Origin: Haloplanus sp. HW8-1 | GTDB lineage: Archaea > Halobacteriota > Halobacteria > Halobacteriales > Haloferacaceae | Direction of reading: 5' to 3' | NCBI RefSeq assembly: GCF_023703795.1 | Contig: NZ_CP098518.1 | Location: forward strand, 806,001-870,000 | DNA: 64,000 bases | Shown here: in pieces, positions 34,902 through 43,750 of the stretch | Layout of the letters: every line of letters starts with the position of its first letter | How positions within the stretch are numbered: position 1 is the stretch's first letter | Position numbers and translations under genes: made by a program | The notes under the pieces: generated by a model | Databases searched by the model: none | Told to the model about the DNA's origin: nothing | The model's input: the letters and a program-made list of their open reading frames with translations, nothing else

Positions 34902-35306
34902 ATGGTTCGACTGGGGCTTGTGGTGGCACAGTACAACGCGTCGGTCACCGAACCGATGGCGGAGTCGGCGCGGACGGCGGCCGAGGCGGCCGACGCCGAA
35001 ATCGGCGCAGAGCTGTCGGTTCCGGGGGCGTACGACGCGCCGCTGGCGGCCGATCGGCTCGCCCGCCGCGATGACGTGGATGCGGTGGCCGTTCTCGGCG
35101 CCATCGTGACGGGCGACACGGATCACGACCAGGTGATCGGCGACGCGACGGCACAGGCGCTCACCCGGGTGAGTCTGGACCGGGACACACCGGTCACCTT
35201 CGGCGTCTCCGGGCCGGGAATGAGCGGCGCCGAAGCCCGGGAGCGCGTCGAGAAGGGAGCGGAAGCGGTAAACGCGGCGGTCGAAATGGTACACACGCTA
35301 CCATGA
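34902..35306 (+). CDS. ribH: 6,7-dimethyl-8-ribityllumazine synthase
   Basis: 134 residues, the short archaeal RibH. Substrate loops: VVAQYNASVTEPM, VPGAYDAPLAADRL and the catalytic stretch GAIVTGDTDHDQVI containing the proton-transfer His. It joins the ribityl pyrimidine and the four-carbon phosphate in riboflavin synthesis. Its stop overlaps the next gene's start by four bases. No other rib genes nearby. Confidence 0.93.
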   Translation: MVRLGLVVAQYNASVTEPMAESARTAAEAADAEIGAELSVPGAYDAPLAADRLARRDDVDAVAVLGAIVTGDTDHDQVIGDATAQALTRVSLDRDTPVTFGVSGPGMSGAEARERVEKGAEAVNAAVEMVHTLP

Positions 35307-36451
35307 CATTCGACTTCGCATCGCGTGTCGAGCGCGTCGAGCCGAGCGCTACGCTCGCGATCAGCAACCTCGCGAACGAACTCGAAGCCGACGGGATCGA
35401 CGTCGTCGACCTCTCGGTGGGCGAACCCGACTTCGACACGCCGGACAACATCAAGCGGGCCGCCAAGGCGTCGCTCGACGTCGGCGACACGGGCTATACC
35501 TCCTCGAACGGCATTCCGGAACTCCGGGAGGCGATCGCGGAGAAACTCCGCGCGGACGGCATCGACTGCGAGGCGGGGAACGTGATCGTCACCCCCGGCG
35601 GCAAGCAGGCGCTCTACGAGATCTTCCACACCCTGATCGACGCGGGCGACGAGGTGGTCCTCCTCGATCCGGCGTGGGTCTCCTACGAGGCACAGGCGAA
35701 GATGGCCGGCGCCGACCTCTCGCGGGTCGATCTCTCGCCGTACGATTTCCAACTCGAACCCGCCATCGACGACCTCGCGGCGACCGTCTCCGACGAGACG
35801 GAACTGCTGGTGGTCAACTCCCCGTCGAACCCCACCGGCGCCGTCTACTCCGACGCCGCCCTCGAAGGCGTCCGCGATCTGGCGATCGAGCACGACATCA
35901 CGGTCATCTCGGACGAGATGTACGACGAGATCACGTACGGCGTCGAGCAGACCAGCCTCGGCAGTCTCGACGACATGGGCGACCGCACCATCACCGTCAA
36001 CGGCTTCTCGAAGGCCTACGCGATGACGGGGTGGCGGCTCGGTTACTTCCGTGCGCCGGAGTCGTTTATCTCGCAGGCTGGCAAGATTCAATCGCACTCG
36101 GTGTCGTGTGCCGTCAACTTCGTCCAGCACGCGGGGATCGAGGCGCTACGGAACACCGACGAGGCGGTCGCCGAGATGCGCGCGGCCTTCCGCGAACGCC
36201 GCGACATGCTCGCGGACCTCTTTGCCGACCACGGCGTCGACGTACCCGTCGGCGACGGCGCGTTCTACATGATGCTCCCCGTCGATCAGGACGACCAGGC
36301 TTGGTGTGAGGGCGCCATCGAGGACGCCCACGTCGCGACGGTGCCGGGCAGTGCCTTCGGCACGCCCGGCTACGCCCGCCTCTCCTACGCCGCGAGCACG
36401 GAGCGACTGCGGGAGGGCGTCGAGCGACTGGCCGAGGGCGGCTACCTATAG
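35303..36451 (+). CDS. PLP-dependent aspartate-type aminotransferase
   Basis: 382 residues, fold type I. Asn in NSPSNPTGAV, Asp/Tyr region VISDEMYDEITYG, PLP Lys in NGFSKAYAMTGWRLGY and Arg near the end. It belongs to the AspC/AspB-like group that transaminates aspartate and related amino acids with 2-oxoglutarate. Co-translated with ribH by a four-base overlap. The lysine operon lacks a DapC gene, and an enzyme of this group could fill that step, but nothing in the sequence shows that specificity. Confidence 0.9.
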   Translation: MTFDFASRVERVEPSATLAISNLANELEADGIDVVDLSVGEPDFDTPDNIKRAAKASLDVGDTGYTSSNGIPELREAIAEKLRADGIDCEAGNVIVTPGGKQALYEIFHTLIDAGDEVVLLDPAWVSYEAQAKMAGADLSRVDLSPYDFQLEPAIDDLAATVSDETELLVVNSPSNPTGAVYSDAALEGVRDLAIEHDITVISDEMYDEITYGVEQTSLGSLDDMGDRTITVNGFSKAYAMTGWRLGYFRAPESFISQAGKIQSHSVSCAVNFVQHAGIEALRNTDEAVAEMRAAFRERRDMLADLFADHGVDVPVGDGAFYMMLPVDQDDQAWCEGAIEDAHVATVPGSAFGTPGYARLSYAASTERLREGVERLAEGGYL

Positions 36452-36509
36452 ATCGCCCCGCGGCGACCGGGCCGTGGGTTTAGGTGGGGTGCCGACCCAC
36501 GACTACCCG

Positions 36510-38408
36510 ATGCGCGTTCGGGACCTGCCCCTGTCGACGGCGGTGATCGAGCACTTCGAGTCGCGGGGGATCGACGAACTCTACCCGCCACAGGTTGCGG
36601 CGGTCGACGCCGGCGTCACCGAGGGGACGCGACTCGTCGCCGCAGTCCCGACAGCGAGCGGCAAGACCTTCGTGGCTTCGCTGGCGATGCTGACCGCCGA
36701 CGGGCCGGGCCTCTATATCGTCCCGCTCCGGGCGCTCGCCCGCGAGAAGTACGAGACGTTCTCGGAGTTGCCGGGCGTGAGCGTCGGAATCTCGACCGGC
36801 GACTTCGACGAGACTACCGACGAGTTGGGGAACCACGACGTCGTCGTCGCCACGAGCGAGAAGGTGGATTCGGCCATCCGGAACGGCGCGGACTGGATCG
36901 CCGACCTCGCCTGCGTCGTCGTCGACGAGGTCCACCTCGTGGGCAGCGAGGGGCGGGGGCCGACGCTGGAGGTGACGCTCGCGACCCTCCAGCGGCGGGC
37001 GCCCGGCGTGCAGGTGGTCGCACTCTCCGCGACGGTCGCCAACCCCGACGAGATTGCGGACTGGTTGGACGCCGCCCTCGTCCAGTCGACGTGGCGGCCG
37101 GTCGACCTCCGCACCGGCGTCTACGCCGAGGGCGTGGCGACCTTCGACGACGACACGACCCTCGACGTGGCGGTGGCCGGCGATCCGGCCGACGCGACCG
37201 AGGCGACCGACGCCCTCGTTTCGGGGGCCGTCGACGGCGGCGGACAGGCTCTCGCGTTCGTCCGGTCGCGGCGCGAGGCCGAGTCGCTCGCGGAACGTCT
37301 CGCCGAGTCGGGGCTGGGCGCGTCGCCCGACGTAGCGAGCGAGGTCCGCGACCTCGACGGCACCGAGACGGGGCGCCGTCTCGCCGACTGTCTCGACGAC
37401 GGGGTCGCCTTCCACCACGCGGGGCTCCGAAGCAGCCACCGGATCGCCGTCGAACGCGCCTTCCGCGACCGCCGGCTTCGAGCTATCTGTGCGACGCCGA
37501 CGCTCGCGGCCGGCGTGAACGTCCCCGCACGCCGGGTCGTGATCCGGGATCAGCAGCGGTACACCGGCTCGGGGATGGAGTGGCTGCCGACGCTGGAGGT
37601 CCACCAGATGTGTGGCCGGGCGGGCCGCCCCCACCTCGATCCCTACGGGGAGGCGATACTGGTGGGAGACGAATCCAGCCGCGAGGAACTGTGGGAGCGG
37701 TACGTCACGGCGGCGCCCGAACGCGTCGAGTCACGGCTCGCCGACCCGAACGCGCTCCGGACGCACGTCCTCTCGATCGTCGCCTCGGCGTTTGCCGCCT
37801 CGCGGGCGGGAATCCTCGACGTACTCGACGCGACGTTCTACGCCCACGGCACGCCGACGGCGGAACTGGGCGGCGTCGTCGACACGGCGGTCGCGGATCT
37901 CGTCGAGATGGGGATGATCGTCGACGGGGCGGAGCTGTCGGCGACCGAACTCGGCGAGCGCGTCTCGAAACAGTACGTCACCCCGGAGACGGGCGCCCGG
38001 GTCGTCGAGGGGGTGCGGACGGCGGCGGGGATGGAGACGGTGACGGCGCTGACGGCGCTGGAGATCGTCTGTGATACGCCGGACATGCAGGACACGTATC
38101 TCGGCAACCGCGAGCGGGCGAAGATGTACCGGTTCGCACGGACCCACGCCGACGAGTTCACGACGGGCATGACCGAGACGGCCGATTTCGAGGGCTGGCT
38201 CACGGCCGTGAAGACGGCCCGCATCCTCCACGAGTGGACCGAGGGAGCGAGCGCCGAGGAACTGGTCGAGCGGTTCCGCATCGGGCCGGGCGACTTGGAG
38301 TCGCGGATCGAGCGGGCGGCGTGGCTGCTGGGTGCGGCCGACGCCATCGCGGACGCCCTAGACGTCGACGCCAGTCTCCCGTTCCGTGATCTGCGGGCGC
38401 GGCTCTAG
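36510..38408 (+). CDS. Hel308-like superfamily 2 helicase, short form
   Basis: 632 residues. Q-motif-like LYPPQVAAVDAG, Walker A PTASGKT (47-53), DEVH box (139-142), SAT motif VALSATVAN, motif IV FVRSRREAE, AFHHAGL and the motif VI QMCGRAGRP near residue 365. The winged-helix and ratchet regions follow. Hel308/Ski2-like enzymes unwind stalled replication forks 3'-5'. Typical Hel308 is 700-830 residues; this protein seems to lack the C-terminal helix-hairpin-helix domain and has a compact helicase core, so it is probably a paralogue. A TATA-like GTTTAGG at 36478-36484 fits the ATG at 36510. Confidence 0.88.
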   Translation: MRVRDLPLSTAVIEHFESRGIDELYPPQVAAVDAGVTEGTRLVAAVPTASGKTFVASLAMLTADGPGLYIVPLRALAREKYETFSELPGVSVGISTGDFDETTDELGNHDVVVATSEKVDSAIRNGADWIADLACVVVDEVHLVGSEGRGPTLEVTLATLQRRAPGVQVVALSATVANPDEIADWLDAALVQSTWRPVDLRTGVYAEGVATFDDDTTLDVAVAGDPADATEATDALVSGAVDGGGQALAFVRSRREAESLAERLAESGLGASPDVASEVRDLDGTETGRRLADCLDDGVAFHHAGLRSSHRIAVERAFRDRRLRAICATPTLAAGVNVPARRVVIRDQQRYTGSGMEWLPTLEVHQMCGRAGRPHLDPYGEAILVGDESSREELWERYVTAAPERVESRLADPNALRTHVLSIVASAFAASRAGILDVLDATFYAHGTPTAELGGVVDTAVADLVEMGMIVDGAELSATELGERVSKQYVTPETGARVVEGVRTAAGMETVTALTALEIVCDTPDMQDTYLGNRERAKMYRFARTHADEFTTGMTETADFEGWLTAVKTARILHEWTEGASAEELVERFRIGPGDLESRIERAAWLLGAADAIADALDVDASLPFRDLRARL

Positions 38409-38539
38409 ACGTACTGCGTGACGGGGTCGGTCTCCGTGCCGCGTGCCGATACCCCGCTCATCGGAGCCGAGATCAGCGTCATCCGACGTTGAGCCGCCGG
38501 CCGCGAGGAGGGCGAAATGATCGGGGAGGGTTGGGTTGT

Positions 38540-39448
38540 TTACAGGATCCGGTGGCGGTACCGGTAGAGCAGCGCTCCGACGACCACGAAAGGCGTAAGG
38601 AAAGCAAGGAGGTACGGGGCGGCGTAGGCGCCCGCGACAACCAACGCCCGGAGGACGACCCCGACGCCCTCGACTGACTCGAGGAAGGCGGCCACGATGG
38701 GCGTGTCGTACCACTGGTCGGGTGCCGGGCGGTCGGGGCGAGGTTCGGCCATCTCGACGGTGATGGTCGAGTACGCGACCCGTCGCTGCAGGTTCTGTAA
38801 CTGCGCCTCCGTTCGCTCGATTTCGGTCTGGACCTCGGAGAGTCGCCGCTCGACCGCGAGGACGTCCTCGGTGTCGTTTGCCTGCTGGTAGAGCGTCCGC
38901 AGTCGGTCGCGTTCGGCCCGGAGGTTCTCCAGTCGCGCCTGCAGGTCGACCACCTGATCGGTCACGTCCTGGGTTTCGGTCCGGGATTCGAGCACCCGTC
39001 CCTCACGCTCGACGGCGGTCATCGTCGCCGAGAAGTTATCCGCGGGCACCCGGAGCACGACCCGGCCGGACGTCCAGGCGGCGTCGTCGCGGTCGTTGAC
39101 CTGCTTCGCCGAGTCGCTGACGTAGCCGCCGTGGCTCTCGACGAGTGCCGTCAGATTCGACCGGGACGCCTCGAAGTCGTCCACGCGCAGGCGGACGTGA
39201 CCCGTCCGGATGATCGATCGGCTCGTCGCCGCAGTGGCCTCTTCCTCGCCACCGCTCGCGCCGCCGTTGCCGGCGTCGCCTCCGTCGGCGGCACGTTCTT
39301 GGGCGTCGGCTCCTTGCGTCTCCGCGAACGTGGCGCTGTCACCGCCACCCCCTGCACCGACCTCCGCGCCGCCGGCCGCGCCGTTGCAGCCGGCGAGCAG
39401 TACCAGGGCCACGAACAGGACGGTGACGATCCGGGTTCGTCGTACCAT
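38540..39448 (-). CDS. DUF4349 lipoprotein with coiled coil and membrane anchor
   Basis: 302 residues. Lipoprotein signal with lipobox LLAGCNG at about residue 19-20, a Gly/Ala/Glu-rich linker to about 75, then a DUF4349 domain: SIIRTGHVRLRVDDF, GGYVSDSAKQVN, RVPADNFSATM, a coiled coil (QARLENLRAERDRLRTLYQ to about 220) and the motif STITVEM. A hydrophobic C-terminal segment and RYRHR end follow. The family is exported and attached to the membrane from outside; its job is unknown. It diverges from the DUF7260-like gene. Confidence 0.88.
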   Translation of the reverse strand: MVRRTRIVTVLFVALVLLAGCNGAAGGAEVGAGGGGDSATFAETQGADAQERAADGGDAGNGGASGGEEEATAATSRSIIRTGHVRLRVDDFEASRSNLTALVESHGGYVSDSAKQVNDRDDAAWTSGRVVLRVPADNFSATMTAVEREGRVLESRTETQDVTDQVVDLQARLENLRAERDRLRTLYQQANDTEDVLAVERRLSEVQTEIERTEAQLQNLQRRVAYSTITVEMAEPRPDRPAPDQWYDTPIVAAFLESVEGVGVVLRALVVAGAYAAPYLLAFLTPFVVVGALLYRYRHRIL

Positions 39449-39491
39449 GCGCGCTCCTTGTCCGTCCCGACGCAAAACCCCTGCCAAGACA

Positions 39492-39505
39492 CAAACGGCC
39501 GTTTG
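39492..39505. repeat. 14-bp perfect palindrome in a divergent promoter region
   Basis: CAAACGGCCGTTTG lies 44 bases upstream of the DUF4349 ATG (39448) and about 70 before the TATA box of the divergent transcript. A second pair, TTGTTGT (39526-39532) and ACAACAA (39585-39591), brackets that TATA region. The arrangement looks like operator sites. Confidence 0.55.
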
Positions 39506-39571
39506 ACATTCGGCGCCGTGGGTATTGTTGTCACAACGGCGATCCGAGCAGGATAGATATTATATACGATA

Positions 39572-39578
39572 TTTTTAT
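39572..39578 (+). promoter_or_regulatory. TATA box for the transcript starting near 39604
   Basis: A TTTTTAT stretch in an A/T-rich block (39551-39580) centred about 28 bases before the ATG of a 44-codon upstream frame. It places the 5' end of the message close to 39604 and so far ahead of the next long gene at 39735. Confidence 0.6.
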
Positions 39579-39603
39579 CTTGACACAACAACGTGACGAC
39601 GAC

Positions 39604-39738
39604 ATGAACGGCGAGGACCCACGTGGCGGTTCCCAACGTCGGAGGCGCCCGCTCGCAGCCGCGGGCGTTCCGAGAGGACGGCGGCGTGTGGCCAGGACGG
39701 CGGTGGGGGACGGACGAACGATCGGTGGGCGGGAATGA
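39604..39738 (+). CDS. 44-codon upstream frame overlapping the next gene
   Basis: ATG at 39604 is 28 bases after a TATA box; the frame is Arg-rich (MNGEDPRGGSQRRRR at the start) and ends TGA at 39736-39738, overlapping the ATG of the DUF7260-like gene in ATGA. Its composition is not that of a typical acidic haloarchaeal protein. It may serve to bring ribosomes to the downstream start by termination-reinitiation. Confidence 0.4.
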   Translation: MNGEDPRGGSQRRRRPLAAAGVPRGRRRVARTAVGDGRTIGGRE

Positions 39739-40478
39739 CGGCTCGTATCGAGGAGGCACGCACGGCCGTCGCCGAGGAGCGGTCGTGTGTAGCTGCCGAA
39801 CTCGACGCTTTCGAAGCGTTCGACCGGCGCGTGGCCGGCATCCAGACGGTTGCCGCCTCGACGGCTCCGCCACAGTTGACCGACCCGGGCGGCTCCGATC
39901 GGTCGCTCGAACGCGTCCGGGAGGCGTACGTGGAGACGGTGATGAGCGTCCCCCACTACGAGGCGGCGTACGGCGACACGGTCGCCGAGAGTCTCGCAGT
40001 CGAGTTCGGCGATGACCTCGCGGGAGCCCTCGTCGGTGGGACGGCGCTGACTCCCGAGTTTCGCGACGCCGTCAGGGCCGCAGCCGACGCCGCACGCCGG
40101 GAACGGGCGGAGTTTCTCGACGTTCTGGGCCGCGAGGACGACTCGCTGGCCCGGACGGCGTCGGACCTGTCGGCGCTCCATGCCGACCTCGACGCCCTCG
40201 ACGACCGGCCGCTGCCGGATCGCTCGTTCGACGACCTCCACGCGCTGTGGGGGACGCTCCGGGACCTCGAGACGCGGATCGACGGGATCGCCATGCGCCG
40301 ACAGGAGACGATCCACGGCCACCGGGGGACGCTCCCGGGCATTCCCGCCGATCTGACCGAGTACCTCTATGCTGACCTCCCGGAGACGTACCCGGTGCTC
40401 GCCGCCGCCGCGGACGCCGGGCGGGCGGTCGACTGTGCCCGACGGCGTGTGGAACGGCGGCTCGCCTCGACGGCCTGA
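39735..40478 (+). CDS. Helical haloarchaeal protein (DUF7260-like)
   Basis: 247 residues, almost entirely helical, rich in Ala, Asp, Glu and Arg. Residues about 58-80 read LERVREAYVETVMSVPHYEAAY, a pattern I link to the haloarchaeal family DUF7260. No signal, membrane helix or Cys. Function unknown. Its ATG overlaps the stop of a 44-codon frame that begins right after the promoter. Confidence 0.72.
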   Translation: MTARIEEARTAVAEERSCVAAELDAFEAFDRRVAGIQTVAASTAPPQLTDPGGSDRSLERVREAYVETVMSVPHYEAAYGDTVAESLAVEFGDDLAGALVGGTALTPEFRDAVRAAADAARRERAEFLDVLGREDDSLARTASDLSALHADLDALDDRPLPDRSFDDLHALWGTLRDLETRIDGIAMRRQETIHGHRGTLPGIPADLTEYLYADLPETYPVLAAAADAGRAVDCARRRVERRLASTA

Positions 40479-40540
40479 TCGCCGCCGTCGGTCGACGCCG
40501 ACGGGAAACGTTGAGGTGGCGGCCGCCCCCAAGAGACGGT

Positions 40541-41641
40541 ATGCGACCCGAAGAGCTGCGGGCGGAGATCCCCGCCCTCGATCGCGGAATCTACTTCAAC
40601 ACCGGCGCGTCCGGGCCGGCCCCCCGACGTGTCGTCTCGGCTGCAAGTGATTTCCTCGAACACCACGAGTACGTCGCCCCCGTCGAGGAAGGCGCGTACC
40701 CCGCGGCCTTCGAGACGTTCGAAGAGACCCGGGAGACCGTCGCCGGTTTCCTCGGCGCCGAGCCGTCCGAAATCGCCCTCACCGAGAGCACCGCCGACGG
40801 AATCGCCCGCGTCGCCGCCGCCCTCGACTGGGAGGCGGGCGACGTCGTCGTCCGCACCGACCTCGAACACTCCGCGGGCGTCGTTCCTTGGTGGAACCTC
40901 CGCGAGCAGGGCGTCGAAGTGCGGGTCCTCGACACCGAGGCCGGGCGTGTCGACCTCGACGCGCTGGACGCCGCCGTCGCCGACGCCCGCCTGCTCTGTC
41001 TGAACTCGATCACCTGGAACTACGGGACGCAGTTGCCGATCCCGGAGATCGTCGAGATTGCCCACGACCACGACACGCTGGTGCTGGTCGACGCCGTCCA
41101 GTCGCCGGGTCAGGTGCCCGTCGACGTCGGCGAGTGGGGCGCCGACTTCGTCGCCGCCGCCGGTCACAAGTGGCTCCTCGGTCCGTGGGGAGCCGGGTTT
41201 CTCTACGTCGATCGGTCGGTAGCCGACCGTCTCACGCCGGGCGTCGCCGGCTACCGGAGCGTCGTGGACACCGGGGCCACGGATCTGGAACTGAAAGCCG
41301 GGGCGCCCCGACTGGAGGTCGGCACCACGTCGCCGGCGCCGTACCGCGGCCTGATGAAAGCGATCGAGACGATGGAGGCCATCGGCTACGACACGATCAC
41401 CGGCCGCATCGAGCGGCTGACCGATCGCCTGAAGGCAGGGCTCGACGATCGCCTGCTCGGTCCCCGCGAGTACGAATCCGGACTCGTCACCTTCGACGCC
41501 GACGATCCCGAGGGGCTGGTCGAACGTCTCGGCGAGCGGGACGTCCACGTTCGATCGCTGCCCTACCCCGACGCGGTGCGCGCGTCGGTCCACGTGTTCA
41601 ACACCGCTGCGGACGTGGACGCGCTGCTGGACGCGCTGTGA
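40541..41641 (+). CDS. PLP-dependent aminotransferase class V (cysteine desulfurase-like)
   Basis: 366 residues. Typical class V features: GIYFNTGASGPAPRRVV, TESTADGIARV, DLEHSAGVVPW (the His over PLP), VDAVQSPGQVP and Schiff-base Lys in AAAGHKWLLGPWGAG. This subgroup includes isopenicillin-epimerase-like and desulfurase-like enzymes. There is no obvious active-site Cys loop near residue 320-330, so sulphur transfer is unlikely. Reaction unknown. It stands alone, 62 bases after the DUF7260-like gene. Confidence 0.88.
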   Translation: MRPEELRAEIPALDRGIYFNTGASGPAPRRVVSAASDFLEHHEYVAPVEEGAYPAAFETFEETRETVAGFLGAEPSEIALTESTADGIARVAAALDWEAGDVVVRTDLEHSAGVVPWWNLREQGVEVRVLDTEAGRVDLDALDAAVADARLLCLNSITWNYGTQLPIPEIVEIAHDHDTLVLVDAVQSPGQVPVDVGEWGADFVAAAGHKWLLGPWGAGFLYVDRSVADRLTPGVAGYRSVVDTGATDLELKAGAPRLEVGTTSPAPYRGLMKAIETMEAIGYDTITGRIERLTDRLKAGLDDRLLGPREYESGLVTFDADDPEGLVERLGERDVHVRSLPYPDAVRASVHVFNTAADVDALLDAL

Positions 41642-41702
41642 GCGACCCCCACGCCACGCGGTCCCCACAGCGCCGGGACGGCCCGTCGGGTCGACCACGA
41701 CC

Positions 41703-41709
41703 ATATTTA
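41703..41709 (+). promoter_or_regulatory. TATA box of the PH-domain operon
   Basis: ATATTTA centred 28 bases before an ATG at 41734 that starts a 10-codon frame, not before the gene itself at 41763. Confidence 0.65.
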
Positions 41710-41733
41710 CCGCGCCGACCGGAACGGGGTGGC

Positions 41734-41766
41734 ATGAGCCGTCGTCAGGAGGGGGAGCCCCGGTGA
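41734..41766 (+). CDS. 10-codon upstream frame coupled to the PH-domain gene
   Basis: Reads MSRRQEGEPR then TGA. The stop overlaps the GTG start of the next gene (GTGA), and the purine-rich GGAGGGGGAG inside it serves as a Shine-Dalgarno-like site for that GTG. TATA box at -28. The most likely purpose is leaderless entry followed by reinitiation at the GTG. Confidence 0.5.
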   Translation: MSRRQEGEPR

Positions 41767-42224
41767 ACCGGCTCCACCCGCGGGTTCGTGTCGTCTGGGC
41801 CGCCCAGGCCGCTATCGTGGCCGGAATCCTGGCCGTCATCTCGAAGACCGTCGACCTGCTGGCCGTCGACCTGCCGGTGTGGGTTCCGCCCGCGGTCTTC
41901 GTTTCCGTCCTCACCGTCGGCGTTGGCCTCGCAGTCGCGCGGTATCGCGTCTGGCGCTACGAGGTGCGGGACGACGCCCTCTATCTCGAACGCGGCGTGT
42001 TCACGCGCGTCCGGACGGTCGTTCCCTTCGTCCGTCTCCAACACGTCGACTCCTCGCGCGGCCCCGTCGAGCGACTCGTCGGCCTTGCCAGTACCGTCGT
42101 CTACACAGCCGGGTCGCGCGGCGCCGACGTGACGGTTCCGGGACTGACACCCGAGGGTGCCGACGACCTGCGTGAACGGCTGAAGCGCCTCGCCATCCGT
42201 GCCGAGGGCGAAGACGCCGTATGA
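41763..42224 (+). CDS. PH-domain membrane protein (YdbS-like)
   Basis: 153 residues from GTG. Two hydrophobic helices (about residues 9-32 and 38-58), then one bacterial-type PH domain (DUF304/bPH2): YEVRDDALYLERGVFTRVRTVVPFVRLQHVDSSRG through VYTAGSRGADVTVPGL. It corresponds to YdbS, whose gene is normally followed by the larger YdbT. The next gene overlaps by four bases. In Bacillus the pair affects resistance to some peptides; in archaea the role is unknown. Confidence 0.88.
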   Translation: MNRLHPRVRVVWAAQAAIVAGILAVISKTVDLLAVDLPVWVPPAVFVSVLTVGVGLAVARYRVWRYEVRDDALYLERGVFTRVRTVVPFVRLQHVDSSRGPVERLVGLASTVVYTAGSRGADVTVPGLTPEGADDLRERLKRLAIRAEGEDAV

Positions 42225-43747
42225 AACTCTCGCTACTCTCGGTCCCGTACCGCGTGGTGGAGCGCGGCGGGAGCGTCGTCTTCACTGCCGCCATCCTGTT
42301 TTCCGGAGCGTCGGCCGCCTTCGGCCCCGTCGGCACCCTCGTCGGCGCCGGGCTGGTCGGTCTCGCGTTGCTCCTCGTGATCGGCTACGAAGTCGCCTAC
42401 TACCGGCGGTTCGAGTACGACCTGGACGGCGATACTTTCGACATCCGTTCGGGCGTGATCTCCCGTCGGAACCGGGAGATCCCGCTCCGGCGCATCCAGA
42501 ACGTCGACATCAGCCGGAACGTCGTCCAGCGGGCCTTGGGCGTCGCCGCCGTCGACTTCGAGACGGCCGGCGGGAGCGAGACGGAGGCCTCGCTCCGGTT
42601 CGTCGAGTTCGCGGAAGCAAAGCGGCTCCAGGCCGAGATCGGTCGCCTGAAACGCGGCGGCGAGGCCGAGGACGGCGACGCCGACGCCCCCGAGGCGGCG
42701 GAACTGTTCGCGCTCTCTCCCCGGGAACTCGCCTTGGTCGGGGCGCTCTCTTTCGACGCTCGCATCCCTGGACTGCTCTTCGTCCTCCTCTCGGGGAGCG
42801 TGCCCGCCGTCTCGTCGCTGCTTCCCGTCGGAACGAGCCGGTTCCTGCTCGCCGCCGGCGTCGTCGCCCTCGGGGTCGGGGTGGTCCTCGTAGCGTGGCT
42901 CGCCGGCGCTGCCGCGGCCGTCCTCAACTACTACGACTTCCGACTGACCCGGGTCGAGGACGAACTGCAGTACGAACGCGGACTCCTGCGTCGGTACGAC
43001 GGCTCGATCCCGCTGGACAAGGTCCAGACCCTCACGGTCGCCGACGATCCCCTGAAGCGGTTCTTCGGCTACGCGTCGCTCCGGATCGAGACGGCGGGCT
43101 ACGCCCCGGGGTCCGGCTCCGGCGAGGGGGGTTCGGAGGCGGCCGTGCCCCTCGCCGCCCGCGACCGGGTGTTCGACCTCGCGAACCGGATCGAGTCGTT
43201 CGGGTCGCCGGCGTTCGAGCGCCCGCCGAAGCGGGTCCGGAGCCGGTACGCGTTCCGCTATCTGCTCGCCGTCGGCGTGTTCGTGGGGCTCCTCTATGCG
43301 GTGACGGTCGTCACGCCCCGCTCGCTGCCGTGGTATGGCCCACTCCCCCTGGCGCTTTTCGCCCCGGTCGCCGCCCACCTCAAGTGGAAACACCGCGGGT
43401 ACTGGCTCGGCGAGACCCACGTCGTCACCCGGAACGGCGTCCTCAGACGGCGCATCAAGGTCGTGCCGTACTACCGAGTGCAGACGGTGATCGACACGCG
43501 AACCGTCTTCCAGCGCCGGTGGGGGGTGGCGACCGTCACCGCAGACACCGCGGGGTCGCTCTCGCTCGTCGGCCACGACGCCGCCGCGGTGGACGTCGAC
43601 GCGGCGACGGCCGACGACCTCCGGACGGCCCTCGATACCCGCCTTCGGGAGTCGCTCGCGACACGCCGCGGGTGGCTCGACGACGGGTCGACGGCGAGTC
43701 CCGACACCGGCGACGACGTCGGTACGGACGCACCGTCCGGGACGTAA
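42221..43747 (+). CDS. Multi-PH-domain membrane protein (YdbT-like)
   Basis: 508 residues. Membrane helix pairs at about 20-55, 190-235 and 350-385, each followed by a PH domain of the DUF304 type with the repeating pattern [YF]..D...IRSG[VL].RR....PL.RIQ.[VL].[IT] (RRNREIPLRRIQNVDI, RRYDGSIPLDKVQTLTV, RRRIKVVPYYRVQTVI). Three repeats as in YdbT. The tail is Asp/Ser/Thr-rich. It forms a coupled pair with the gene before it and probably a membrane complex. Confidence 0.88.
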   Translation: MKLSLLSVPYRVVERGGSVVFTAAILFSGASAAFGPVGTLVGAGLVGLALLLVIGYEVAYYRRFEYDLDGDTFDIRSGVISRRNREIPLRRIQNVDISRNVVQRALGVAAVDFETAGGSETEASLRFVEFAEAKRLQAEIGRLKRGGEAEDGDADAPEAAELFALSPRELALVGALSFDARIPGLLFVLLSGSVPAVSSLLPVGTSRFLLAAGVVALGVGVVLVAWLAGAAAAVLNYYDFRLTRVEDELQYERGLLRRYDGSIPLDKVQTLTVADDPLKRFFGYASLRIETAGYAPGSGSGEGGSEAAVPLAARDRVFDLANRIESFGSPAFERPPKRVRSRYAFRYLLAVGVFVGLLYAVTVVTPRSLPWYGPLPLALFAPVAAHLKWKHRGYWLGETHVVTRNGVLRRRIKVVPYYRVQTVIDTRTVFQRRWGVATVTADTAGSLSLVGHDAAAVDVDAATADDLRTALDTRLRESLATRRGWLDDGSTASPDTGDDVGTDAPSGT

Positions 43748-43750
43748 CGA

